A stretch of 64,000 nucleotides of DNA from Chlamydoabsidia padenii. Its lineage: Eukaryota; Mucoromycota; Mucoromycetes; Mucorales; Cunninghamellaceae. Below, piece after piece: positions 63,174 to 64,000 of this stretch (the first letter of the stretch is position 1; every line of letters begins with the position of its first letter). Both the position numbers and the translations under genes were made by a program. A model generated the notes under the pieces. The model saw nothing but the letters and a program-made list of their open reading frames with translations, made no database searches and had not been told where the DNA came from. The DNA lies in assembly GCA_025330725.1 (NCBI GenBank), contig JAIWND010000005.1:620001-684000 (forward strand), given 5' to 3'.

Positions 63174-64000
63174 AATCCAATAATGTTTAAGAAAGAAAAA
63201 AAAAAAGGAAGGAGTTAGAAGACAATAAAAAAAAAAAAAATAGGGTAATAAGTAAATGATATTTACCATTATGCCATCGGTTTTTGTTCAATCAGACTGA
63301 AACATAGCTTGTTATAATGACCATCATAGCCTTGGAATAGGCAAGCATCCCTGCATTGATAATATATAAAAAAAAAAAAATAAGACAGTTAGCATAATCC
63401 AAACCCCCAAAAAGTAAAACAAAGAAACAGGGCCTTCAGATATTTCAAACCATGACTTATCAACAACGAGATAGCGTCCGTAGAGGCCACATCATTCAGT
63501 CAGGGATAACTTATAATATAATATCATCATAATAAAGCCCTGTCTTTCCCAAACCCATCCAATCCGCTTTTTTGGACTTACCATCCCCGTCAATCCACGT
63601 CCCCCATTGTTACACGCCTGTTTTCGAACCACCTGCCTTGTATTCCCAAAGAGGTTGACTTCTAAACCATAGCGAATAACAAAACCAAAAAAATTTCATT
63701 TTGTAGAGTTTGTGTTCCGCTTTGTAAAATTTCGCCGCCTTAATGGAGTTCGTAATCTTGAGTTGACGGAGAGGAGAATACCAGCATTGTGACAGAGTAG
63801 ATTAAAGTAGATTAATAGTTAGCTTGTGTAGATAATAAAAAAAGAGAATGGAGTGTAAAAGGACATGAATTGATTGGATAAAAGGGAAGAGAATGAAGGA
63901 TAAACAATTGGGGCCACGTCAATTATTTTTAAAAAATCCAAAGTCGGCATTTAAATATATATTCCCTGTTGGCCAATCCAAATCAAGATATGATTATGGT
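63174..64000. other. Upstream region of the FAS1 gene, no further gene seen
   Basis: AT-rich with A tracts at 63189-63205, 63228-63240 and 63369-63380. No exon recognised to the window end. Confidence 0.5.

Overview
The window is nuclear DNA from a fungus, most likely an early-diverging one of the Mucoromycota (Mucorales-like). The evidence is AT-rich spacers, many short introns (about 50-150 nt) with GTAAGT-type donors and CTAAC/CTAAT branch sites, strong codon bias in housekeeping genes, and secreted lipases of the fungal LIP family. No rRNA gene, tRNA gene or CRISPR array was found. Exon coordinates were derived by hand from splice signals; each intact gene model keeps one open frame whose summed exon length is a multiple of three.

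Left part (1-16 kb): the 3' end of SDA1 (ribosome biogenesis), a Pumilio-type RNA-binding protein with an added CCCH zinc finger, an intact secretory lipase (A), a frameshifted lipase (B) inside a ~2.4 kb repeated block, a bHLH-zipper transcription factor, a CHZ1-type histone chaperone and an aldo/keto reductase.

Middle (17-35 kb): mitochondrial Hsp70, then a second copy of the lipase block (C, lipase open) that splits a UMP kinase pseudogene exactly at its ATP-binding P-loop. This is the most striking structure in the window. Ribosomal protein P1, a DUF2408-like protein, cytosolic glutamyl-tRNA synthetase and a Zn2Cys6 regulator follow.

Gene-poor stretch (34.3-39.1 kb): decayed repeats, one clear pseudogene and one broken exon cluster. 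The repeats belong to the same family as a short inverted-repeat element with an apparent 8-bp target duplication at 44.7-45.2 kb.

Right part (39-64 kb): a C3HC/Rsm1-type (ZC3HC1-like) protein with a very long acidic tail, a MIT-domain protein, folylpolyglutamate synthase, an EH-like domain protein, a seven-blade WD40 protein, a four-span membrane protein divergent from gamma-tubulin complex component 2, and a secreted fasciclin-domain protein.

The genes are unlinked housekeeping and accessory functions, not a pathway cluster. Two themes cut across them: a repeated lipase-bearing block that has broken at least one gene, and a recurrent TTCAAATCCCGCC-like motif lying 40-190 bp upstream of several start codons in either orientation.
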